Shown piece by piece: positions 1-7,620 of a DNA stretch of 10,278 nt. The notes under the pieces are model-generated. The model was not told the DNA's origin and did not search any database. It worked only from the letters and a program-made list of their open reading frames with translations. Position 1 is the first letter of the stretch. Each line of letters starts with the position of its first letter. The stretch is taken from assembly GCA_003567255.1 (NCBI GenBank), contig PWZW01000134.1:1-10278 (forward strand). The letters run 5' to 3'. This DNA is from Puniceicoccaceae bacterium. Its GTDB lineage: Bacteria; Verrucomicrobiota; Verrucomicrobiia; Opitutales; Coraliomargaritaceae. The translations under genes and the position numbers were made by a program.

Positions 1-1866
1 GTGGCGGTCGACTCCAAGACTGTGGAAGTGGCGGCGATTGATGGCATTGTCGCCTCCGTAGACGCTCGCCGCATCGTTTTGACGAAGGACGGTGAACTCC
101 CAGCCCGTTTCGAGCGCAATCCGAAGAGCGACCCGAAGAAGGACATTTACGTGTACGACTTGCGAAAGTTTATGCGCTCAAACGCGGGTACTTGCTTTAA
201 CCAAAAGCCGATCGTGGCCAAGGGACAGCCTGTAAAAAAGGGAGATGTGATTGCGGATGGTGCGGCAACCGAAGCAGGTGATCTCGCCGTCGGCCGCAAT
301 ATCCTCGTCGCGTTCATGCCTTGGAACGGTTACAACTTTGAAGACGCGATCCTCATCAGTGAAAAGATGGTGAAGGACGATGTCCTCACCTCCGTCCACA
401 TCGAAGAGTTTGAGGTAACGGCGCGGGATACCAAGCTGGGGCCGGAAGAAATCACCCGGGATATCCCTAATGTTGGTGAAGAAGCCCTCAAGGATCTCAA
501 CCACGACGGAGTCATCCGCGTCGGTGCTGAGGTCAAGCCGGGCGACATCCTGGTGGGTAAAATCACCCCCAAGAGTGAAACAGAACTCGCACCGGAAGAA
601 AAACTCCTTCGGGCAATCTTCGGTGAGAAGGCTGCGGACGTGAAGGACACCTCATTGATCGTACCCTCGGGTGTCCATGGTATCATCATGGACGTGAAGG
701 TTTCGGCCCGTGTGGATGGAGAGCCCGAAAAACTCTCCGCCTCTGACCGTCGTCGGCAGATCAAGAAGATTAACGAGGAGTACCGTTCTCAATCAGACAA
801 GCTCCGCGAAGATCTGACCGAAGCACTCTCCAATATCCTCCTTGGGGAGAAGATCCCGCTCGACGTTAAAAACGACGACACCGGAGAAACCATCATCCCC
901 GCAAACCGCAAGATTACCAAAACCTTGCTCCGGCGCTTGGCAGCCGTTTCCAAGCACATCGAGATCGATCCTTCGCCAGTCCGCATTAAGATCATGGAAA
1001 TCGTGAATGCCTACCAGTCCCGCTTTGATGAGCTGGACTATGAGCGTGAGCGCAAGATCGCGGCCGTTGAGCAAGGAGATGATATCGACCAGGGCGTCGT
1101 CAAAAGCGTCAAGGTTTACATTGCGAAACGCCGCAAGATTCAAGTGGGCGACAAGATGGCTGGACGTCATGGAAATAAGGGTGTGGTGGCAAAGATCGTG
1201 CCTGAAGAGGACATGCCTCACCTTCCGGACGGCACGCCTATTGAAATCTGCTTGAACCCGCTTGGGGTGCCTTCCCGAATGAACGTTGGGCAGGTCCTCG
1301 AAACTCACCTTGGGTGGGCCTGTAAAAAGCTTGGCCTCAAGATCGCCACTCCCGTCTTCGACGGTATCAGCGAAAAGAAGGTGCGTGAGTACTTGAAAGA
1401 AGCTAATTTACCTGAGTCTGGTAAGAGTATCCTCTTTGACGGCCGTACCGGTGAGCAACTCGACCAAGAGGTCGTGGTTGGTTACATGTACATGCTCAAA
1501 TTGAATCACCTCGTTGCCAGTAAGATCCACGCCCGCGCGGTGGGTCCCTACAGCCTCATTACGCAGCAGCCGCTCGGTGGTAAGGCCCAGTACGGTGGCC
1601 AGCGTTTCGGAGAGATGGAGGTTTGGGCCCTCGAAGCTTACGGTGCGGCCTACACCCTGCAGGAACTCCTCACGGTGAAGTCTGATGACGTTGCCGGCCG
1701 GACACGCATCTACGAATCTCTCGTCAAGGGAGACAACACATTGCAAGCGGGAACGCCTCAGTCGTTCAACGTTTTGATGAAGGAAATTCAGAGCCTCTGC
1801 CTCGATGTGCGTCTTGGATCCGAGGGATCCACGACCATGGCGAGCAACACCGGCACCGAGTCCTAA
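1..1866 (+). CDS. rpoB: DNA-directed RNA polymerase subunit beta, C-terminal half (5' truncated by the window)
   Basis: This is the C-terminal 621 residues of the RNA polymerase beta subunit, which with beta-prime builds the catalytic centre of transcription. The reading frame is open at base 1, so the GTG there is an internal valine codon and not a start. By comparison with E. coli RpoB (1342 residues), about 700 N-terminal residues are missing, including the rifampicin-resistance cluster. Visible landmarks are PWNGYNFED at residues 107-115 (acidic active-site motif), GDKMAGRHGNKG at 383-394 with the two conserved lysines K385 and K393 (E. coli K1065 and K1073), and KIHAR with H510 (E. coli H1237). 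These are followed by the near-invariant QQPLGGKAQ and GGQRFGEMEVWALEAYGA blocks. Between residues about 238 and 360 lies a charged, helical insertion matching the position of the beta-i9 (SI2) insertion of Proteobacteria. The protein ends with a short Ser/Thr/Gly-rich tail after the usual SFNVLMKEI end motif. rpoC follows after 43 bases on the same strand, so the two are presumably cotranscribed. Confidence 0.99.
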   Translation: MAVDSKTVEVAAIDGIVASVDARRIVLTKDGELPARFERNPKSDPKKDIYVYDLRKFMRSNAGTCFNQKPIVAKGQPVKKGDVIADGAATEAGDLAVGRNILVAFMPWNGYNFEDAILISEKMVKDDVLTSVHIEEFEVTARDTKLGPEEITRDIPNVGEEALKDLNHDGVIRVGAEVKPGDILVGKITPKSETELAPEEKLLRAIFGEKAADVKDTSLIVPSGVHGIIMDVKVSARVDGEPEKLSASDRRRQIKKINEEYRSQSDKLREDLTEALSNILLGEKIPLDVKNDDTGETIIPANRKITKTLLRRLAAVSKHIEIDPSPVRIKIMEIVNAYQSRFDELDYERERKIAAVEQGDDIDQGVVKSVKVYIAKRRKIQVGDKMAGRHGNKGVVAKIVPEEDMPHLPDGTPIEICLNPLGVPSRMNVGQVLETHLGWACKKLGLKIATPVFDGISEKKVREYLKEANLPESGKSILFDGRTGEQLDQEVVVGYMYMLKLNHLVASKIHARAVGPYSLITQQPLGGKAQYGGQRFGEMEVWALEAYGAAYTLQELLTVKSDDVAGRTRIYESLVKGDNTLQAGTPQSFNVLMKEIQSLCLDVRLGSEGSTTMASNTGTES

Positions 1867-1909
1867 GCCCTAGCCATTCATAACGTAAACCTTTATTGGA
1901 ACTGTACAC

Positions 1910-4900
1910 ATGAGTAACGAAACATCCCGCGACGTAATGGGCTTCGACACCCTGAAATCTTTTGACCGCGTCAGCATTGCGGTGGCATCTCCCGACGCCA
2001 TCCGCGAGTGGTCGAGAGGTGAGGTCAAAAACCCGGAAACAATTAACTACCGGACTTTCAAGCCCGAGCCCGGCGGCCTCTTCTGCCAACGCATTTTTGG
2101 TCCCGTTCGTGACTACGAGTGTGCTTGCGGAAAGTACAAGCGTATCAAATTCAAAGGCGTGATCTGTGACCGCTGCGGTGTGGAAGTGACCGTCTCCCGC
2201 GTCCGGCGCGAGCGCATGGGGCACATCGAACTGGCCGTTCCGGTTTCCCATATCTGGTTTTTGAAGAGTATGCCGAGCCGCTTGGGGCTTCTGCTCGACA
2301 TCACCGCACGGAATCTCGAGCGCGTCATTTATTACGAGAATTATCTTGTGATTGATCCGGGTAAGACTCCGTTGGAAGAGCGCCAGTTGCTCACGGAGCA
2401 GGAGTATTTGCAGGCTCAGGATGAGTACGGTGAAGACTCCTTTGTGGCAAAGATGGGTGCCGGTGCGCTCAAAGAGTGCCTCGCCCAGATGGATTTAGAG
2501 AGTCTCGTCGCTGAACTTCATGAGCAAATGCACTCGACTCGGTCGAAGCAGATTAAAAAGAAGTTGTCGAAGCGCTTGAAAACCATTCAAGGATTCCTCG
2601 AATCAGGAACGCGTCCGGAGTGGATGGTCCTCGAGGTATTGCCGGTAATTCCGCCGGACCTTCGTCCACTGGTTCCCCTGGAAGGCGGCCGCTTTGCGAC
2701 CTCCGATCTAAACGATCTCTACCGCCGGGTGATTAACCGGAACAACCGCTTGAAGAATCTGCTTCAGCTGAAGACCCCGGACGTCATCATCCACAACGAA
2801 AAGCGTATGCTGCAGGAGGCAGTGGATGCCCTGTTTGACAACGGCCGTCATGGCCGCGCCATCACGGGTGCCGGGAACCGTCCGCTCAAGTCTTTGAGCG
2901 ACATGCTCAAAGGTAAGCAGGGACGTTTTCGTCAAAATCTACTGGGTAAACGGGTCGACTACTCCGGTCGTTCCGTCATCGTGATTGGTCCTGAGCTCAA
3001 GCTTAACCAGTGCGGTTTACCCAAAAAGATGGCGCTTGTGCTCTTTGAGCCATTTATCATCCGGCGTCTGAAAGAGCTCGGTTTCGTGCACACCGTTCGT
3101 GGGGCACGCAAGATGATCGAGAAGCAGTCACCTGAAGTGTGGGACATCCTTGAGGAAGTCACCAAGGGGCATCCCGTGCTCCTCAACCGTGCACCCACCT
3201 TGCACCGTCTGTCGATTCAAGCCTTCGAGCCTGTCTTGATTGAAGGTGATGCGATCCGTGTTCACCCATTGGTTTGTACAGCTTACAACGCCGACTTCGA
3301 TGGTGACCAGATGGCGGTCCACGTGCCGCTCTCACTTGAGGCAGTGATGGAAGCGAAGACGCTGATGATGGCGACGCACAATATCTTCTCGCCCTCTAGC
3401 GGTAAGCCGATTTTGACACCATCCCAGGACATTGTTTTGGGTGCGTATTACCTCACCGTTGAGCCTCGTGACAAACCTGTGGAAGGTAAGCGCCTCCCTC
3501 TGATGGTATCTCATGAAGAGGTCTTGGCAGCTGAGCTGGACGGTGCCTTCAAAAAGCATGATTGGATTAACTTCATCAATCCTGATTACGGTAACCCAGA
3601 CACCATTTACGGAAATCCTGACCGCAAGATTATCAAAACCACGGTTGGTCGTGTGATCTTCGACATGGTATGGCCAAAAGAACTCGGTTTCATCAACTTC
3701 TCCGTTCCAAAGGGTAAGTTGGGAGATTTGATTTTGGAAACGTACAAGGCTGTTGGTCGCGAGAAGACGGTCCTCGTACTTGATGCGTTGAAAGAGCTTG
3801 GTTTCCGGACTGCGATGATGGCGGGACTATCGATCGGGATCGACGACATGATCATTCCCGAGCGTAAGGTGGGCATCGTGAAAGCCGCCCGCAAGCGTAT
3901 TGACGAAGTACAAAACCAGTACAAGAAGGGAATCATCACCGAAGGCGAACGTTACAATAAAACAATCGATATTTGGACAAACATCACGGACGACATTGCT
4001 AAGTGCGTGTACGAGGAACTCCAAAACAACGGCGGTCGTCCAGGGGTGAACCCGGTTTACCTCATGATGGACTCTGGTGCCCGCGGTAATAAACAGCAGG
4101 TGCGTCAGCTTTGTGGTACGCGTGGTTTGATGGCCAAGCCGTCTGGCGAGATTATTGAGCGTCCGATTCTTTCGTCCTTCCGCGAGGGCCTGAGTGTGCT
4201 TGAGTACTTCATTTCCACTCACGGCGCACGTAAGGGGCTTGCGGATACTGCTCTGAAAACCGCAGATGCGGGCTACCTTACCCGTAAGCTTTGCGACGTG
4301 GCCATGGACTGTATCATTGAGGAATACGATGATGGCCGCCGCGATGGTGTTTGGAAGGAAGCGATTTACGAAGGCGACGACGAGATCGTCAGCCTCTACG
4401 ACCGTATCGTGGGCCGTTGCCCGGCACAGGATATCCGCAATCCACTCAACCCGGACGAAATTATTGTCAAAAATGGTACCGTCATCACGGAGGCACAAGG
4501 CAAGCAGATCGAAGAGGTGGGCATTACCCGCATCAAGATCATGTCTCCGCTGACCAGCCGTAAGAAGACAGGGATCACCGCGCTTGAGTACGGTATTAAT
4601 CCGGCCTCTTCGCGGATGGTTGAGCGGGGTACTGCAATCGGTATTATTGCCGCGCAGTCTATTGGTGAGCCCGGTACTCAGCTCACGATGCGTACTTTCC
4701 ACATTGGTGGTATTGCGAGCGGTGTGCTGAAGAATCCGGAAATTAAGGCGCGTGCCACGGGTAAGGTTCGCCACCGCGGACTCCGTATCGTTGAAACTGC
4801 GGAAGGTGCTCTTATTGCGCTAAACAAAACGGGTTCGGTGCAGATTTTGGACGATGAGGATCGCGAAATCGACAACTACAAAATTGTCGTGGGGTCACTC

Positions 4901-6046
4901 ATCACCAAGGCCGACGGAGAAATCATTGAATCGGGCGAATCGCTTGCTATGTGGGATCCGCACAACGTACCGATTCTCTCCGAGCGTGCGGGGCGTATCA
5001 GTTTCCGTGAGTTGATTCCGGGCGTCACCGTGAAGCGAGATCTGGACGAAGCGTCCGGACGTATTGCTACCGTGGTCATCGAGCACAAAGACGACCTTAA
5101 CCCGACCGTTGAAATCGTTGACGACACTGGCAAGCTCATCGCTGAATACGCGATCCCCACCGGTGCGCAAGTCGTCGTGAACGAAGGTGATGAGATCACT
5201 CCAGGTACACTCATTGCGAAAACTCCGCGCCAAGCTTCGAAGACTCAGGACATTACTGGGGGTCTTCCCCGGATTGCCGAACTGTTCGAAGCACGCCGTC
5301 CAAAAGAGGCTACCGAAATGGCCAAGATCGACGGTGTGGTTTCGCTCGACGGCACTTTGCGTGGCAAGAAGAAGCTTATCGTGACCGATTCAGAAACCGG
5401 TCAAGAGGAGCAGCACTTGATCCCACACGGTAAACACCTCGTGGTTCAGGTCGGCGACGTTGTCCACAAAGGCCAACACCTCACCGAAGGTGGAGCTGAT
5501 CCGCACGAAATCCTTGAGATTCTCGGGCCGTCCAACGTTCAGGAGTATCTGCTTTCTGAGATTCAGAAGGTTTACCGTCTCCAGGGTGTGACCATTAGCG
5601 ACAAGCACATTGAGGTGATCCTTAGCCAGATGCTGAAGAAGGTACGCATCACTGAACCGGGTGACTCCGACTTCTTCTGGGGAGAGCAGATTGATCGTCA
5701 TACCTTCATGGATTCGAATGACGCCATTACTGAAGCTGGTGGACAACCAGCCGAAGGTGAGCCTGTCCTCCTTGGTATTACGAAGGCATCGCTTGAAACG
5801 GAGAGCTTCATCTCGGCGGCTTCCTTCCAAGAAACCACTCGCGTGCTCACTGAAGCGGCCACTCTTGGCAAGATCGACCACCTCAAGGGCTTCAAGGAAA
5901 ATGTCATTATGGGTAATCTCATTCCTGCGGGCACCGGACTTCCGGCTTACCGCCGCTTGAAGATTAAGAATCTGACAGAAGATACGGCAACTGAGGGCGG
6001 CGCTGCCGATTCGGCCGTCCCCGCTGAAACCAGCGACGCTGTCTAA
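1910..6046 (+). CDS. rpoC: DNA-directed RNA polymerase subunit beta-prime
   Basis: Complete 1378-residue beta-prime subunit (E. coli 1407), which carries the catalytic magnesium and the clamp. The ATG at 1910 gives the expected N-terminus, but only a weak GGA about 12 bases upstream could act as ribosome binding site. The first zinc site is intact (C71, C73, C86, C89). The catalytic loop NADFDGDQM has D462, D464 and D466. The bridge helix (VLEYFISTHGARKGLADTALKTA) is canonical. In the preceding F-loop the usual AGMRG reads C735-G-T737-R-G. The trigger-loop base TQLTMRTFHIGG has H931, and a roughly 180-residue SI3-type insertion (about 935-1113) separates it from DITGGLPRIAELFEARRPKE. The second zinc site is degenerate: the positions of E. 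coli C814, C888, C895 and C898 read D808, S883, T890 and E893 with no gaps in the surrounding alignment. The C-terminus has an Ala/Thr/Glu-rich tail. A strong intrinsic terminator follows 30 bases after the stop. Confidence 0.99.
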   Translation: MSNETSRDVMGFDTLKSFDRVSIAVASPDAIREWSRGEVKNPETINYRTFKPEPGGLFCQRIFGPVRDYECACGKYKRIKFKGVICDRCGVEVTVSRVRRERMGHIELAVPVSHIWFLKSMPSRLGLLLDITARNLERVIYYENYLVIDPGKTPLEERQLLTEQEYLQAQDEYGEDSFVAKMGAGALKECLAQMDLESLVAELHEQMHSTRSKQIKKKLSKRLKTIQGFLESGTRPEWMVLEVLPVIPPDLRPLVPLEGGRFATSDLNDLYRRVINRNNRLKNLLQLKTPDVIIHNEKRMLQEAVDALFDNGRHGRAITGAGNRPLKSLSDMLKGKQGRFRQNLLGKRVDYSGRSVIVIGPELKLNQCGLPKKMALVLFEPFIIRRLKELGFVHTVRGARKMIEKQSPEVWDILEEVTKGHPVLLNRAPTLHRLSIQAFEPVLIEGDAIRVHPLVCTAYNADFDGDQMAVHVPLSLEAVMEAKTLMMATHNIFSPSSGKPILTPSQDIVLGAYYLTVEPRDKPVEGKRLPLMVSHEEVLAAELDGAFKKHDWINFINPDYGNPDTIYGNPDRKIIKTTVGRVIFDMVWPKELGFINFSVPKGKLGDLILETYKAVGREKTVLVLDALKELGFRTAMMAGLSIGIDDMIIPERKVGIVKAARKRIDEVQNQYKKGIITEGERYNKTIDIWTNITDDIAKCVYEELQNNGGRPGVNPVYLMMDSGARGNKQQVRQLCGTRGLMAKPSGEIIERPILSSFREGLSVLEYFISTHGARKGLADTALKTADAGYLTRKLCDVAMDCIIEEYDDGRRDGVWKEAIYEGDDEIVSLYDRIVGRCPAQDIRNPLNPDEIIVKNGTVITEAQGKQIEEVGITRIKIMSPLTSRKKTGITALEYGINPASSRMVERGTAIGIIAAQSIGEPGTQLTMRTFHIGGIASGVLKNPEIKARATGKVRHRGLRIVETAEGALIALNKTGSVQILDDEDREIDNYKIVVGSLITKADGEIIESGESLAMWDPHNVPILSERAGRISFRELIPGVTVKRDLDEASGRIATVVIEHKDDLNPTVEIVDDTGKLIAEYAIPTGAQVVVNEGDEITPGTLIAKTPRQASKTQDITGGLPRIAELFEARRPKEATEMAKIDGVVSLDGTLRGKKKLIVTDSETGQEEQHLIPHGKHLVVQVGDVVHKGQHLTEGGADPHEILEILGPSNVQEYLLSEIQKVYRLQGVTISDKHIEVILSQMLKKVRITEPGDSDFFWGEQIDRHTFMDSNDAITEAGGQPAEGEPVLLGITKASLETESFISAASFQETTRVLTEAATLGKIDHLKGFKENVIMGNLIPAGTGLPAYRRLKIKNLTEDTATEGGAADSAVPAETSDAV
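4331..4588 (+). other. Degenerate second zinc-binding site of RpoC (all four Cys replaced)
   Basis: This part of rpoC encodes the region that in most bacteria holds four cysteines coordinating a structural zinc. The first ligand position lies in the EEYDDGR context (D808, bases 4331-4333; E. coli EDDCGT). The other three lie in SPLTSRKKTGITALEYG (S883 at 4556-4558, T890 at 4577-4579, E893 at 4586-4588), where the usual family pattern is SxxxC-x6-C-x2-C-YG. From the lysine before this motif to AIGIIAAQSIGEPGTQ the spacing matches E. coli residue for residue (36 positions), so the ligands are substituted, not deleted or shifted. Flanking Ser, Gly and Tyr-Gly are kept. There is no frame disturbance, so this is a functional variant and not a sequencing error. 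Confidence 0.85.
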
Positions 6047-6076
6047 GCACATTCGGGATAGCTAATCCATTTAACC

Positions 6077-6110
6077 GCGGGGATTCTTTTGAGAATCCCC
6101 GCTTTTTTTT
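6077..6110 (+). terminator. Rho-independent terminator after rpoC
   Basis: Perfect 11-bp inverted repeat GCGGGGATTCT (6077-6087) and AGAATCCCCGC (6092-6102) with a TTTG loop, followed at once by eight Ts (6103-6110). It lies 30 bases after the rpoC stop and should end the rpoB-rpoC transcript. Read from the other strand the hairpin is followed by GGTTAAATGG and not a T-run, so it should be a poor terminator for the converging PepSY gene, for which I see no separate terminator in 6111-6160. Confidence 0.96.
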
Positions 6111-6160
6111 AATGGAGTGACTCCGTAGTTCTGAGGGCCAGGAGCTAGAAACGTAAAAAG

Positions 6161-7609
6161 TCAGGCGTCTTTGCGTTTACGCGGCTTAAACGCGCTATAG
6201 ACCCCGGTCACGCTCAGGATGAGGAGTAGTCCCATGACAACGATGAGAATCGCGTCGCGTGTGGTGTTGCCCATAAAGTTCAGAAAATGGAACTTATGCA
6301 AATTCACAAAAATCGCGCTTTGCCGTCGGTTTTGAGGGGTGGAAAGGTGGCTCAGCGTGGCGGTGCTGGTTTCGATATGGTAGATCAAACCATCCGGATG
6401 TTCCGCAGAGGTTTGTCCGAAGCGATGGACGGGAAGCCGCCGGTTTAAAAATCCATAATCTTCGTCGAAGCGAGTAAGGAGGGCGTGGTGGTTGAGGATT
6501 TCGGGCGGCGTATTGCCCGGATGTGCCTTGGTGAGCAAATAGGCGGCGTAACTACGGTCACCATCGGGAATAGGTCCCCCCAACACCGCGTCAGTAGGAA
6601 AGTAATCAATTCGACCGGGCGTATGCAGGTCGCCTGCAATGCCTACTCTAAAATAGGCTGAACCCTTCATTTCAATCACGTTAAAAGCATAGATTGGCTG
6701 GTCGCCCAGCACCTGAAGGAGTTTTTCCAAAGGCTTGGCAAGTAACTGCGGTGGAATCTCTGAATTGCTCAGCGTTCTGGGTTCCTCAGTGGGACCAAAT
6801 TTTACTAGAGTAACCAGAAAACCGCTTCCGGCAAAGCCGATCAGCGCTACAGAAAAAGCAACTCCAAGCCAGCGATGAATACGCAGGCCCCGGCTTGGCG
6901 CCGTTCCCCTCCTGAACCAAAGCAAGCCATATAGCCAGAGTCCGCTGAGACCGATCAGGAAGGTTAAAAGTGAAAACGTCGCAACGATCAACAGTCGTGT
7001 CCACGCCTCTTCCGAACCGAGAAAGGTCCACTTATGTCCGAAGGCAAAAAGGCGTAGATTCCATATGCGTAATCGATCATTGACTGCTGCCAAGCGGGCT
7101 CCCTCGGTATCTATGAAAAGTTCGATGCCATCCGGTCGATCAAAGCGAACTTTCTGAACGGGTAAGATGCGATTAATCCGGCTATATTCGGTGCTAAACG
7201 TTCGTACCGTTTCACTTTGTTGGACCTGGGCTTCGGGGTCTCCGAGAAAAGCTTTTGCCAATTCGGTGGCGTGACGGTGGACCCCATCCTCCAGAACTGC
7301 TCCCGTGCGCGCATTTATGTAGATCGGCTCGGGGTCCGCATCCGTTTGTATTCGGTAGTATGCTTCCGTATCCAAAATTGCGAGCCCCACCGCAGTTATG
7401 GGAGTACTTCCCAGGCGTGCCGAACTTTGGCTAGGGGTGATTTGCAGATGACTGGCTGGAATAGATGGTGAAGGGAGGAATCGGTGTGCGGTTTCCGGAG
7501 AAAAGAAGTGGCCCATGAGTGGGTGGGCGATCCCACTTAAGGTCCAGAGGAGCATGGGTAGCCCCAGGAGCAAGCCGAGCCATCGGTGAAGTTTATAGGC
7601 TTTTTTCAT
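6161..7609 (-). CDS. PepSY-associated transmembrane (PepSY-TM) protein, probable inner-membrane reductase-type partner of the receptor
   Basis: 482-residue membrane protein of the PepSY-TM type. Four hydrophobic segments are visible: about 10-30, 206-231, 247-271 and 453-474. Two periplasmic-type domains lie between segments 1 and 2 and between 3 and 4. Family hallmarks are the HRWLG motif at the start of helix 1 (H8) and again at helix 3 (H245), FGHKW before helix 2 (H192), and NLHKFHFLNFMG (436-447, H438 and H441) before helix 4. The first domain contains a PepSY-like stretch ending in PIYINARTGAVL. Characterised relatives (for example FoxB and FpvG) help reduce ferric siderophores at the inner membrane, and the conserved histidines are thought to bind haem or metal. 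The C-terminus is a basic cytoplasmic tail (KPRKRKDA). The ATG lies 11 bases after the receptor stop codon with no Shine-Dalgarno sequence, so the two genes are likely one operon and perhaps translationally coupled. The family is secure; the substrate is inferred. Confidence 0.9.
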   Translation of the reverse strand: MKKAYKLHRWLGLLLGLPMLLWTLSGIAHPLMGHFFSPETAHRFLPSPSIPASHLQITPSQSSARLGSTPITAVGLAILDTEAYYRIQTDADPEPIYINARTGAVLEDGVHRHATELAKAFLGDPEAQVQQSETVRTFSTEYSRINRILPVQKVRFDRPDGIELFIDTEGARLAAVNDRLRIWNLRLFAFGHKWTFLGSEEAWTRLLIVATFSLLTFLIGLSGLWLYGLLWFRRGTAPSRGLRIHRWLGVAFSVALIGFAGSGFLVTLVKFGPTEEPRTLSNSEIPPQLLAKPLEKLLQVLGDQPIYAFNVIEMKGSAYFRVGIAGDLHTPGRIDYFPTDAVLGGPIPDGDRSYAAYLLTKAHPGNTPPEILNHHALLTRFDEDYGFLNRRLPVHRFGQTSAEHPDGLIYHIETSTATLSHLSTPQNRRQSAIFVNLHKFHFLNFMGNTTRDAILIVVMGLLLILSVTGVYSAFKPRKRKDA

Positions 7610-7620
7610 AGGATTATGGA

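Noticed and set aside
1..3. GTG at base 1 as the start of rpoB
   Set aside because: The frame is open at the edge and the protein begins in the middle of the beta subunit (about E. coli residue 700), so this is an internal valine codon.
3827..4774. 315-codon open frame on the minus strand inside rpoC
   Set aside because: It lies fully opposite rpoC, whose plus-strand protein is conserved throughout. The minus-strand translation shows no recognisable domain. The same holds for the 220-codon frame at 5390-6052.
6114..6124. Short inverted repeat GGAG-TGA-CTCC between the rpoC terminator and the PepSY gene
   Set aside because: Only 4 bp with no T-run on the relevant side; it could easily occur by chance.
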